Notes under the pieces: model-generated
Databases searched by the model: none
Told to the model about the DNA's origin: nothing
Seen by the model: the letters and a program-made list of their open reading frames with translations, nothing else
In this document: positions 57,800 through 64,000 of the stretch, one piece after another
Layout: every line of letters begins with the position of its first letter
Position numbering within the stretch: position 1 is the stretch's first letter
Position numbers and translations under genes: made by a program
NCBI GenBank assembly: GCA_017446885.1
Contig: JAFSOR010000028.1
Location: 1-64,000 of the forward strand
Source: Spirochaetia bacterium
Lineage (GTDB): Bacteria; Spirochaetota; Spirochaetia; CADAEX01
Direction of reading: 5' to 3'
Length of the DNA stretch: 64,000 nucleotides

Positions 57800-59065
57800 T
57801 TAAAAGAAATCCATATCTTCCGGAGGAGTGGGAACCTTAAGCACTTTTCCTATAGACAGGACAGAATCCAGCTCAAGATGATTGAAGTAGGCTATATGCT
57901 TGACATCGGTATGGAACAGCTTGGCGATAGACCACATGGTATCTCCTTTCTGCACCTTGTATTCTCCTGCAAAGCCTTCGGCTGAAATATCCGGTATCCA
58001 GTTGGATAAATCAAAAGTTCCCTCATATGGTTTTATATCTGGATCACTTACCGGTATGACCAGCTTTGAACCGATTTTCAAGTTGTTTGGATTCACATTA
58101 TTGAAACTCTGGATCATGGATACTGATATACCGTAGTGATGGCTCAGGTGAGACAGGGTGTCCCCTGCTTTTACAGTATACAGATGAAAGTCTGTGAGCT
58201 TGGTCTTTTTATTGGCTGTCACACTTTTGATTTTTTCAGCTTTATCTGCCGGAGCCTTAAGCAGATAGCCAGTCTTGGCAGGGGGTGTGACATAGAATTT
58301 AAGTTCGGAGTTTCCCATGTCCAGAATGTTCCTCGGAATACCGGTCTCCTTTGCAAGAAGCCGTATATCCACCGGCTGGGGCAGTTCAATCCTGGTCCAC
58401 TGGAAGGGTTTGGACTGCTTATCTTTTATACCATATTTACCTCTCTCCTTAAGCACATCTGAAATGGCCAGGAGTTTAGGGATATAATGGGTGGTCTCTT
58501 TGCTTAAAAGCCCTTTCTGGCAGAGCTTCCAGTAGTCGGATGTTCCCCCTTCCTTGACACAACGCTTCATTTTACCCAAGCCACAGTTGTAGGCGGCTAT
58601 AGCCAGATTCCAGTCTTTCAGCACCGAGTAATTGTACTTGATTTTTTTCATGGCTGCGTCGGTAGCCTTCCAGAAATCCCGCCGTTCATCCACCCATTCA
58701 TCTATCTTCATATTATAGCCGTCTATGCTGTTGGTCATGAACTGCCACAATCCTGTGGCACCTGATCTGGAGACTGCATTGGGCTTGAAGTTTGACTCCA
58801 CGAAAGGGAGGTAGATAACCTCATGAGGAAGCCCATGTTCCTTTACTTTTGCCTCGATGAAAGGGACAAAGTACTCGGCCTGTTCCCAGATTGCTGCAAG
58901 GTGTTTCCGTTCCTGTACCGAAGTGTACTTCCTGAAATAGTTTTCGTACAGTTGGTTGCCACCCTTTGGAAGCAGACTTGATTTTAAGGCATCCTCTTGG
59001 GCAAATATGAGAAAAGGGGCACAAAGTGCCATGACAATGAGAAGTAATAATGATTTTCTATTCAT
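57800..59065 (-). CDS. Membrane-bound lytic transglycosylase (MltD-like) with two LysM domains
   Basis: A 421-aa protein with a signal peptide (about 1-22, FLIFAQ). The GH23 lytic transglycosylase domain has the catalytic Glu in VIYLPFVESNFKP, then GATGLWQFM and AAYNCG. LysM domains lie near 298-345 (YTVKAGDTLSHLSHHYG) and 374-418 (YKVQKGDTMWSIAKLF). It cleaves peptidoglycan strands, and LysM holds it on the sacculus. The ATG at 59065 overlaps the end of the upstream TPR lipoprotein gene by 8 nt, so the two are an operon. Confidence 0.92.
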   Translation of the reverse strand: MNRKSLLLLIVMALCAPFLIFAQEDALKSSLLPKGGNQLYENYFRKYTSVQERKHLAAIWEQAEYFVPFIEAKVKEHGLPHEVIYLPFVESNFKPNAVSRSGATGLWQFMTNSIDGYNMKIDEWVDERRDFWKATDAAMKKIKYNYSVLKDWNLAIAAYNCGLGKMKRCVKEGGTSDYWKLCQKGLLSKETTHYIPKLLAISDVLKERGKYGIKDKQSKPFQWTRIELPQPVDIRLLAKETGIPRNILDMGNSELKFYVTPPAKTGYLLKAPADKAEKIKSVTANKKTKLTDFHLYTVKAGDTLSHLSHHYGISVSMIQSFNNVNPNNLKIGSKLVIPVSDPDIKPYEGTFDLSNWIPDISAEGFAGEYKVQKGDTMWSIAKLFHTDVKHIAYFNHLELDSVLSIGKVLKVPTPPEDMDFF

Positions 59066-60116
59066 TTGACCGGCTGAAAACTCTGTCTCCCAGATAGATT
59101 CCTGCCCATTCCCAGTTGCCATGGATCTCGGGGTTTGCAGGGAAATTTATTTTTCTGAAATAGAAATACCAGGTGTTCATTCTGAAATCCCAGCCCGATG
59201 TCTTGAGATATGCCTCCTGGGCATTGGAAATTTTGTCCAGCTCCCGGTTCACTCTGGTGCTGCTGTTTATGAAACTGCCTATGTTGGTTGTAGCAAGGGC
59301 TTCCTGGCTTGCCTCCTGTTCTTCCCACGATGACATAAAGAATTTTACTTTGGAGGTATACTTGTTTATTTCCGAGGATTTTCTTGTCCTAAGGGCTGCC
59401 GACACCTTGCTTATAAGCTCATCCAGGCTTGCATAGCTCCAGGTGACACGGGTTGTGTAGTAGGCCTCGAAGTCGCTGGCATATTCCCGGGCCGATGAAT
59501 TGCCTGGCACAGTTGCCTCAGGGTAGCTTAGGAACTTTTTATACGATTGTGCAGCCAAGTCCCACTGGCCTGCCTCTCCATAGCAGTCGCCCAGATAGAA
59601 ATAAATTTCTCCGGGATTTACCTTGTCCGAGAACCGGCTTATCAATTCCTTGTAGCACTCTATCTTCTCTTCCAGATCCTGGCTGCTGCCAAGAATCTCT
59701 TTAAGGCATAGGAAGTGGATGGATTGATTCTGGTATATGACATCGGTATAGCTGTGAAGAATGCGGCTGAAGTAGTAGTGGGCAAACGGGAAAGCTTCCT
59801 GTCCCTTGTATCTTAGCGCAACAGTATAAAGATAGTAAGCATTGAACGGATCTTCCGGATGGCTTTCTACATAGTCGGTCAGGAATACAGACAAAAGTTC
59901 AGGGTCATCCTTCTTGTCCAGAAACTGATATATCTGCATCATATGAATATAGTTCTTTTCATAGTCGGTGCTTTTCTCAAGCGAGGCAGAGATAGATTCG
60001 AACTCGCTTTTCTGTACCTTATCTAACCCGGAAGTATACATATCCTTGCTGCAGGATGTGGCAATCAGAAGGAAAAGAGAGAGAAAAAGCAATGTCATGC
60101 AGTCAGCTTTTTTCAT
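59058..60116 (-). CDS. TPR-repeat lipoprotein
   Basis: A 352-aa lipoprotein (lipobox IATSC) with helical repeats of TPR type (e.g. EIYFYLGDCYGEAGQWDLA near 190). It is likely a periplasmic scaffold for the lytic transglycosylase encoded directly downstream. The ATG at 60116 is preferred: a promoter (TTGCCA complementary to 60148-60153, TATATT complementary to 60125-60130) ends 8 nt before it, and no ribosome-binding site is present. The longer open frame upstream would lie outside the transcript. Confidence 0.75.
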   Translation of the reverse strand: MKKADCMTLLFLSLFLLIATSCSKDMYTSGLDKVQKSEFESISASLEKSTDYEKNYIHMMQIYQFLDKKDDPELLSVFLTDYVESHPEDPFNAYYLYTVALRYKGQEAFPFAHYYFSRILHSYTDVIYQNQSIHFLCLKEILGSSQDLEEKIECYKELISRFSDKVNPGEIYFYLGDCYGEAGQWDLAAQSYKKFLSYPEATVPGNSSAREYASDFEAYYTTRVTWSYASLDELISKVSAALRTRKSSEINKYTSKVKFFMSSWEEQEASQEALATTNIGSFINSSTRVNRELDKISNAQEAYLKTSGWDFRMNTWYFYFRKINFPANPEIHGNWEWAGIYLGDRVFSRSNE

Positions 60117-60124
60117 TTTCAATG

Positions 60125-60153
60125 AATATATCATACCATTAAAGAGTTGGCAA
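60125..60153 (-). promoter_or_regulatory. Promoter of the TPR-lipoprotein/transglycosylase operon
   Basis: Read on the minus strand, TTGCCA (60153-60148) is followed after 17 bp by TATATT (60130-60125). Eight nt remain to ATG 60116, so the leader is at most a couple of nucleotides. Confidence 0.55.
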
Positions 60154-60200
60154 GGAAAAAGCAATATGTTATTATATTCACATAAAAAAAAGGAGCTCTT

Positions 60201-61370
60201 ATGGACAATCATCCAATTATTCCATATATCGAAGGGGATGGCACAGGACCAGATATTACCCGCACCGCACTTCCTGTGATTGATAAGGCTGTTGAATTTG
60301 CCTATGGCGGAAAACGCAAGATTGAATGGAAAGAGGTGCTTGCAGGAGAGAAGGCTTTCAACACTGTGGGAGACTGGCTGCCGGATGAGACCCTGGCTGC
60401 ATTCCAGGAATACAAGGTGGGGCTCAAGGGGCCGCTTACAACTCCAGTAGGGGGCGGAAGGAGGAGCCTTAACGTGGCACTCCGGCAAAAGCTTGACCTT
60501 TATGTGTGCCTACGCCCGGTCAAATATTATGAAGGAGTTCCCTCTCCTGTAAAGAATCCACAGCTGGTTGATATGGTGGTGTTCAGGGAGAACACCGAGG
60601 ATCTCTATCTGGGGCTTGAGACTCCTGCTGGCGACCCCAAGACCGAAAAACTTGCAGCTTTTCTTAAAGATGAATTCGGCTGGAATATACCGGAATTTGC
60701 AGGCATCGGTATAAAGCCGGTAAGCAAGGCACGTACAGAGCGCCTTGTGCGGGCTGCAATTGAATATGCGATAGAGAACAAGCGTAAATACATAACACTG
60801 GTGCACAAAGGCAATATAATGAAATATACCGAAGGGGCGTTCCGCAACTGGGGCTATGAGCTTGCAAAACGGGAGTACCCTGGCAAGGTCATGACTGCCG
60901 AGGAGGCCGGGCCGAATCCGCCAGAGGGGACAATCATAATCAAGGACTGCATTGCCGATGCATTCCTGCAGCAGATTCTTACCCGTCCGGCCGAGCACGA
61001 TGTAATAGCTACATTGAATCTTAACGGCGACTATATGTCAGACGCTCTGGCCGCACAGGTTGGCGGTATAGGAATTGCTCCTGGCGCAAATATCAACTAT
61101 GTGAATGGTGTGGGCGTGTTCGAGGCCACCCATGGCACTGCACCCAAGTATGCCAACCTGGATATGGTTAATCCATGTTCCCTGCTGCTCTCTGCTGTAA
61201 TGATGCTAGAGTTCATAGGCTGGAAAGAGGCTGGAAAACTGCTTGAGGCTGGAATTGCCAAGACTATAAAATCTAAGAAGGTCACCTACGACTTTGCCCG
61301 ACTTATGGAAGGGGCCGAGAAAGTTTCCACCAGCACTTTTGGTAAGTATATTATTGAGAACATGAAATAA
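60201..61370 (+). CDS. icd: Isocitrate dehydrogenase, NADP-type
   Basis: A 389-aa enzyme. It has the [11 protein letters not shown] opening, the substrate-binding [17 protein letters not shown] loop, the [13 protein letters not shown] motif and the [11 protein letters not shown] metal-site region. The [15 protein letters not shown] region (Lys-Tyr) favours NADP over NAD. It converts isocitrate to 2-oxoglutarate. AGGAG precedes the ATG. A clean terminator follows at 61396-61425. No other TCA-cycle gene is in the window. Confidence 0.93.
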   Translation: MDNHPIIPYIEGDGTGPDITRTALPVIDKAVEFAYGGKRKIEWKEVLAGEKAFNTVGDWLPDETLAAFQEYKVGLKGPLTTPVGGGRRSLNVALRQKLDLYVCLRPVKYYEGVPSPVKNPQLVDMVVFRENTEDLYLGLETPAGDPKTEKLAAFLKDEFGWNIPEFAGIGIKPVSKARTERLVRAAIEYAIENKRKYITLVHKGNIMKYTEGAFRNWGYELAKREYPGKVMTAEEAGPNPPEGTIIIKDCIADAFLQQILTRPAEHDVIATLNLNGDYMSDALAAQVGGIGIAPGANINYVNGVGVFEATHGTAPKYANLDMVNPCSLLLSAVMMLEFIGWKEAGKLLEAGIAKTIKSKKVTYDFARLMEGAEKVSTSTFGKYIIENMK

Positions 61371-61395
61371 TTTTTGTGTCATGCTGAAAAATAGA

Positions 61396-61425
61396 AAAGG
61401 CAATCCATAATCGGATTGCCTTTTT
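61396..61425. terminator. Bidirectional terminator between icd and the tRNA cluster
   Basis: AAAGGCAATCC pairs with GGATTGCCTTT (11-bp stem, 6-nt loop ATAATC), with T-rich ends on both strands. It ends both icd and the converging tRNA transcript. Confidence 0.9.
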
Positions 61426-61428
61426 GTT

Positions 61429-61501
61429 TGAGCCGCAAAGGGATCGAACCTTTGACCCGCAGATTAAGAGTCTGCTGCTCTACCAGCTGAGCTAGCGGCC
61501 C
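61429..61501 (-). tRNA. tRNA-Lys (CUU)
   Basis: A 73-nt cloverleaf on the minus strand. Acceptor GGGCCGC pairs with GCGGCTC (one G-T pair). The anticodon stem GCAGA/TCTGC carries loop CTCTTAA, anticodon CTT. Third in a three-tRNA minus-strand cluster. Confidence 0.95.
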
Positions 61502-61510
61502 ATATTTTTT

Positions 61511-61584
61511 TACACCCGACAGGGATCGAACCTGCAACCTGCGGATTCGAAGTCCGACGCTCTATCCAATTGAGCTACGGGTGC
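61511..61584 (-). tRNA. tRNA-Arg (UCG)
   Basis: A 74-nt cloverleaf on the minus strand. Acceptor GCACCCG pairs with CGGGTGT. Anticodon loop CTTCGAA, anticodon TCG. The T arm is GCAGG-TTCGATC-CCTGT. Middle of the cluster. Confidence 0.95.
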
Positions 61585-61593
61585 TCCTTGTTG

Positions 61594-61666
61594 GGTGGGT
61601 AGTGGGGTTCGAACCCACGACAACCGGATCCACAATCCGGTGCTCTACCGCTGAACTATACCCACC
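61594..61666 (-). tRNA. tRNA-His (GUG)
   Basis: Cloverleaf on the minus strand with acceptor GTGGGTA pairing with TACCCAC. The anticodon stem CCGGA/TCCGG carries loop TTGTGGA, anticodon GTG. The extra 5' G-1 required for histidine identity is encoded (complement of 61666) opposite C (complement of 61594). First tRNA of the cluster. Confidence 0.95.
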
Positions 61667-61686
61667 ATGCCCACCATGCAAAAGAT

Positions 61687-61716
61687 AATATGCCTATAAA
61701 AAAGACTTTTTGTCAA
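61687..61716 (-). promoter_or_regulatory. Promoter of the His-Arg-Lys tRNA cluster
   Basis: Read on the minus strand, TTGACA (61716-61711) is followed after 18 bp by CATATT (61692-61687). Transcription would start about 15 nt before tRNA-His. Confidence 0.55.
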
Positions 61717-61789
61717 CAACCCTTTGAAAGAAAAGACTGGAAATTATGAAAAAAACATGGTATAATCGCTATTTTGTAAGGAGTTTCAG

Positions 61790-62557
61790 GTGATAGAGGG
61801 AAACAGCTATATTTCAGCGGCAAAACCGGCGTCTATAGGTGGCAAACTGCCATTTTTAAAAAAGTTCTTTTTTTATAAAGAATTCATAAAAAAACTGTTC
61901 AGGACCCGGCGGGCTGTAATCAGGGGCGAGGGAATGGCTCCAGTAATAAAAGGGAGCTGTGAGGTCATAGAGCTTTGCGAATCTGTGGGCGGCCGTATAG
62001 AGATAACCGGTCTTGACAACCTGCGCTCAGTTCCAGGCGGTGTAGTTGTTGCCGCAAACCACCAGAGCACTCTGGAAACTCTGCTTTTCCCCACTATAAT
62101 GGATAACCTTAAACCTGTCACTTTTGTAGTAAAGAAAAGCCTGGTCACTGGCTGGGCATTCGGTCCTATAATGAGGCTTTTTAACCCTATAGCCCTGGAT
62201 CGCAAAGAGCCCAAGGTAGACCTTGAGAAGGTTATGAAGGAAGGCACTTCAGCATTGCAGGAAGGCAAATCTGTGGTGCTGTTCCCACAGGGGACACGGT
62301 GCAAGGGTTTTGATCCTGCCACTTTCAATTCCCTGGCTGTAAAGCTTGCAAAACGGGCTGGTGTTCCAGTGGTCCCCTGTGCAGTCAAGACCGACTTCTG
62401 GGAAAACGGCCGCCTGGTCAGCACTATCGGCGACATCTATCCTGACCGGACAATTCATATGGCATTCGGCCCAGCAATCACCATAGATGGAGCAGGCAAG
62501 AAAGAGCAGAGACAGCTTCTGGAATATATTGATGAAACCTACCGAGGAATGGCGTAA
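61790..62557 (+). CDS. plsC: 1-acyl-sn-glycerol-3-phosphate acyltransferase (PlsC family)
   Basis: A 255-aa membrane-associated acyltransferase that makes phosphatidic acid. Block I reads NHQSTLE (H-x4-E, as in the HQSxxE subgroup rather than the usual H-x4-D), and block III reads FPQGTR. The GTG at 61790 follows AAGGAG. A TATAAT at 61761-61766 is a plausible -10. The next gene starts inside its last 26 nt, so they are co-transcribed. Confidence 0.88.
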   Translation: MIEGNSYISAAKPASIGGKLPFLKKFFFYKEFIKKLFRTRRAVIRGEGMAPVIKGSCEVIELCESVGGRIEITGLDNLRSVPGGVVVAANHQSTLETLLFPTIMDNLKPVTFVVKKSLVTGWAFGPIMRLFNPIALDRKEPKVDLEKVMKEGTSALQEGKSVVLFPQGTRCKGFDPATFNSLAVKLAKRAGVPVVPCAVKTDFWENGRLVSTIGDIYPDRTIHMAFGPAITIDGAGKKEQRQLLEYIDETYRGMA

Positions 62558-64000
62558 GCTTCTATTCGACCTGAGCGACCAGGCTTTCTTTGACCTGGTC
62601 CGAAACTATCTGGGGGATATCCATACCCCTTTCAACAAGCACAAACTGCTGGACAGCCTGGAGGCTTTTCTTCTTAACAAAGCCAACTTGGAGCAGATTA
62701 TCTCCATGATTGACTCGTCCGATGCGGCGCTGCTTTCTGCTGTCGATTTTCTGGGGTGTGCCAGCATAGGCCAGCTCTATTCGCTATTCAGCGACGAAAA
62801 GCCCTACTACAGCTTTTATACACATCTTATGAACCTTGAGGAACGGCTCCTTATATGCCCTGTCCGCTCAGAGAAAGGGGAGCAGACCGTTGTCATTTCC
62901 CCTATATTCAAGGAAGAGCTTGAAAAGTGTGTCATAGATTTTGACCTGTTCCTGGGCTGCAGAAAAGCCCCTGCCAAGAAGAATACTGAATATTCATGGT
63001 ACGATATTCCGGTTATTTCAGCCTATATATCTGCTCTTCTGGCAAAAAAGGGCAAAGCTGCACCATCGGTTCCTGCCTGCAATCTGGCTAAAGATGCAGG
63101 CGAAATAATAAAAGATATTCTTTTAAAGCATTCCCTTTTTTATCAGGCAGGCCGCCATCTGGTTCCTGTCAATGAGAATCTAAAGAAGCTTTTCTCCATG
63201 GATAGTCGGGATGTCAGCAGGTTCTTCATACAGTCATACCTGGCTTCTAATCCGCTGGAAACCCTTGTTTACGATACCATGCGGACCGACCGTTCATATC
63301 CAGACAGGGCTTTTGCACGGCTGGTACGGTGCACTGCATATCTGGCAGGCCTTGATGCCGGAGATATTGAATCCTGTAAGGAGCATCTTCTTAAGTCAGC
63401 CCTTGCGGTGGAAGAGAGTACAGGTATAAGAAAGCTTACATCTATCCAGAGCACCGGAAATGGCAATATAGTGGTACAACCAGATTTTTCCCTCTATGTC
63501 CAAGGTACTCTTGACGCTATGGAGAGTCTGGCACTTGCTTTTTATTCCGAAATCAGGGACCTCGATGTCATAAGCCGCTGGGAAGTGAAGAGGGAAAGCT
63601 TTATGCGCGGAATCCGTTCTGGAATCAGCCCCAGCACCTTTATAGCCCTGCTTGAAGAAAAATCGGGCGCAGAACTTCCGCAGAACATTCTTTATTCCTT
63701 TAAAAGCTGGGAAGAGGAATGCCGGGGAATTGCAATATACCAGGGCTGTGTGATAAAGGCAGATGAACGCTTCTCCAACCTCTTGGACAACAACAGTATT
63801 TTTAAAAAATATGTGCAGGAAAAGCTGGGCGTAGGCATCTATCTTATCTCTGAGGATAATGCAGCCGATGCCATGAAGGTGGTGGAGGGCGTATCGGGTC
63901 AGAGCCTTGTTTTGCCTATGGAAAAAAAGAATATTGATGTACTGCCTGCAATTGAAAAAGAAAACAATTCCAGCCGGTTTAAAGAGTATGAAAATCCTGT
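62532..64000 (+). CDS. Helicase-associated domain protein, N-terminal part (continues beyond the window)
   Basis: 489 codons from ATG 62532 stay open to the edge. Residues 1-290 are a helical region with LxxL-rich repeats. Near 310-440 comes the NGNIVVQPDFSLYVQGTLD block, then SWEVKRESFMRGIRSGIS-like and LGVGIYLIS segments, which match the XPB/Ssl2-type helicase-associated domain (Helicase_C_3). The function in bacteria is poorly known, perhaps DNA repair. A helicase motor could lie beyond the window. It overlaps plsC by 26 nt. Confidence 0.75.
   Translation, partial: MKPTEEWRKLLFDLSDQAFFDLVRNYLGDIHTPFNKHKLLDSLEAFLLNKANLEQIISMIDSSDAALLSAVDFLGCASIGQLYSLFSDEKPYYSFYTHLMNLEERLLICPVRSEKGEQTVVISPIFKEELEKCVIDFDLFLGCRKAPAKKNTEYSWYDIPVISAYISALLAKKGKAAPSVPACNLAKDAGEIIKDILLKHSLFYQAGRHLVPVNENLKKLFSMDSRDVSRFFIQSYLASNPLETLVYDTMRTDRSYPDRAFARLVRCTAYLAGLDAGDIESCKEHLLKSALAVEESTGIRKLTSIQSTGNGNIVVQPDFSLYVQGTLDAMESLALAFYSEIRDLDVISRWEVKRESFMRGIRSGISPSTFIALLEEKSGAELPQNILYSFKSWEEECRGIAIYQGCVIKADERFSNLLDNNSIFKKYVQEKLGVGIYLISEDNAADAMKVVEGVSGQSLVLPMEKKNIDVLPAIEKENNSSRFKEYENP

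Noticed and set aside
61429-61666. tRNA cluster as an integration site
   Set aside because: No integrase gene, no direct repeat of a tRNA 3' end and ordinary core genes on both sides.
61790-62557. Acyltransferase with HQSTLE and FPQGTR instead of H-x4-D and FPEGTR, possible inactive enzyme
   Set aside because: The HQSxxE form is known in active PlsC relatives, so the change alone is no sign of inactivity.
1-64000. CRISPR array or insertion sequence
   Set aside because: No regularly spaced repeat array and no transposase-like protein were found on either strand.

Overview
The window reads as chromosome from a host-associated spirochaete, most likely a Treponema-like species. This is inferred from gene content, not from a marker gene. 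The pointers are many lipoproteins with relaxed lipoboxes, BspA/InlB-repeat surface lipoproteins, a very large secreted protein resembling the Leptospira/Treponema TIGR04388 type, a lipoprotein-type RND adaptor, and dense short-spaced housekeeping genes. Most of the window is moderate in G+C. The stretch from about 140 to 6000 is clearly AT-rich and looks accessory.

Layout. 1-137: 5' end of a UvrA-like ATPase gene (minus). 215-5960: accessory block with an XRE regulator divergent from a 989-aa InlB/BspA lipoprotein, an unrecognised 401-aa protein with a faint HD-like C-terminus, a short ORF, and a Phd/VapC toxin-antitoxin pair. 6168-8481: cstA and a small upstream gene, ending in an elaborate terminator. 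8567-10525: a T-box riboswitch, probably tyrosine-specific, in front of a sodium:solute symporter. 10634-13046: CofE-like ligase and RluA-type pseudouridine synthase. 13043-15921: trehalase-like glycosidase (minus), a small unknown gene and a HydE-type radical SAM protein. 15922-18823: a rex-serC-serA operon (minus) with a perfect Rex operator in its own promoter. 18945-20859: secreted HEXXH protein, endonuclease III and tRNA-Pro. 20976-28975: the 1515-aa secreted protein, pyrK-pyrD and two adjacent SIR2-type genes. 28954-31176: a Nudix-SGNH fusion divergent from ychF.

31394-44623 is one uninterrupted eight-gene operon. It encodes two related lipoproteins, TolC, a lipoprotein adaptor, two Ig-like lipoproteins of identical length, a full RND pump and a shortened RND-like partner. 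Six of the seven junctions are overlaps or 14-nt gaps and the remaining one is similarly tight. It looks like a custom envelope export machine. 44691-52467: metG, a FemAB-type transferase, UDPGP-family uridylyltransferase, a DUF4015 glycosidase and dinB. 52464-55002: an apparently inactive M28-like membrane protein and a small membrane protein. 54986-57742: a zinc-uptake operon (znuACB) led by a small ribbon-helix-helix protein with a Cys/His-rich tail, probably its metal sensor. 57800-61370: LysM lytic transglycosylase with a TPR lipoprotein, then icd. 61429-61666: tRNA-Lys, tRNA-Arg and tRNA-His. 61790-64000: plsC and the start of a helicase-associated-domain protein.

A cross-cutting pattern is that about nine genes have a recognisable -10 box ending 5-8 nt before the start codon and no Shine-Dalgarno sequence, suggesting leaderless mRNAs. 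Genes inside operons have ordinary ribosome-binding sites. All functional calls come from reading protein motifs; no database search was run.
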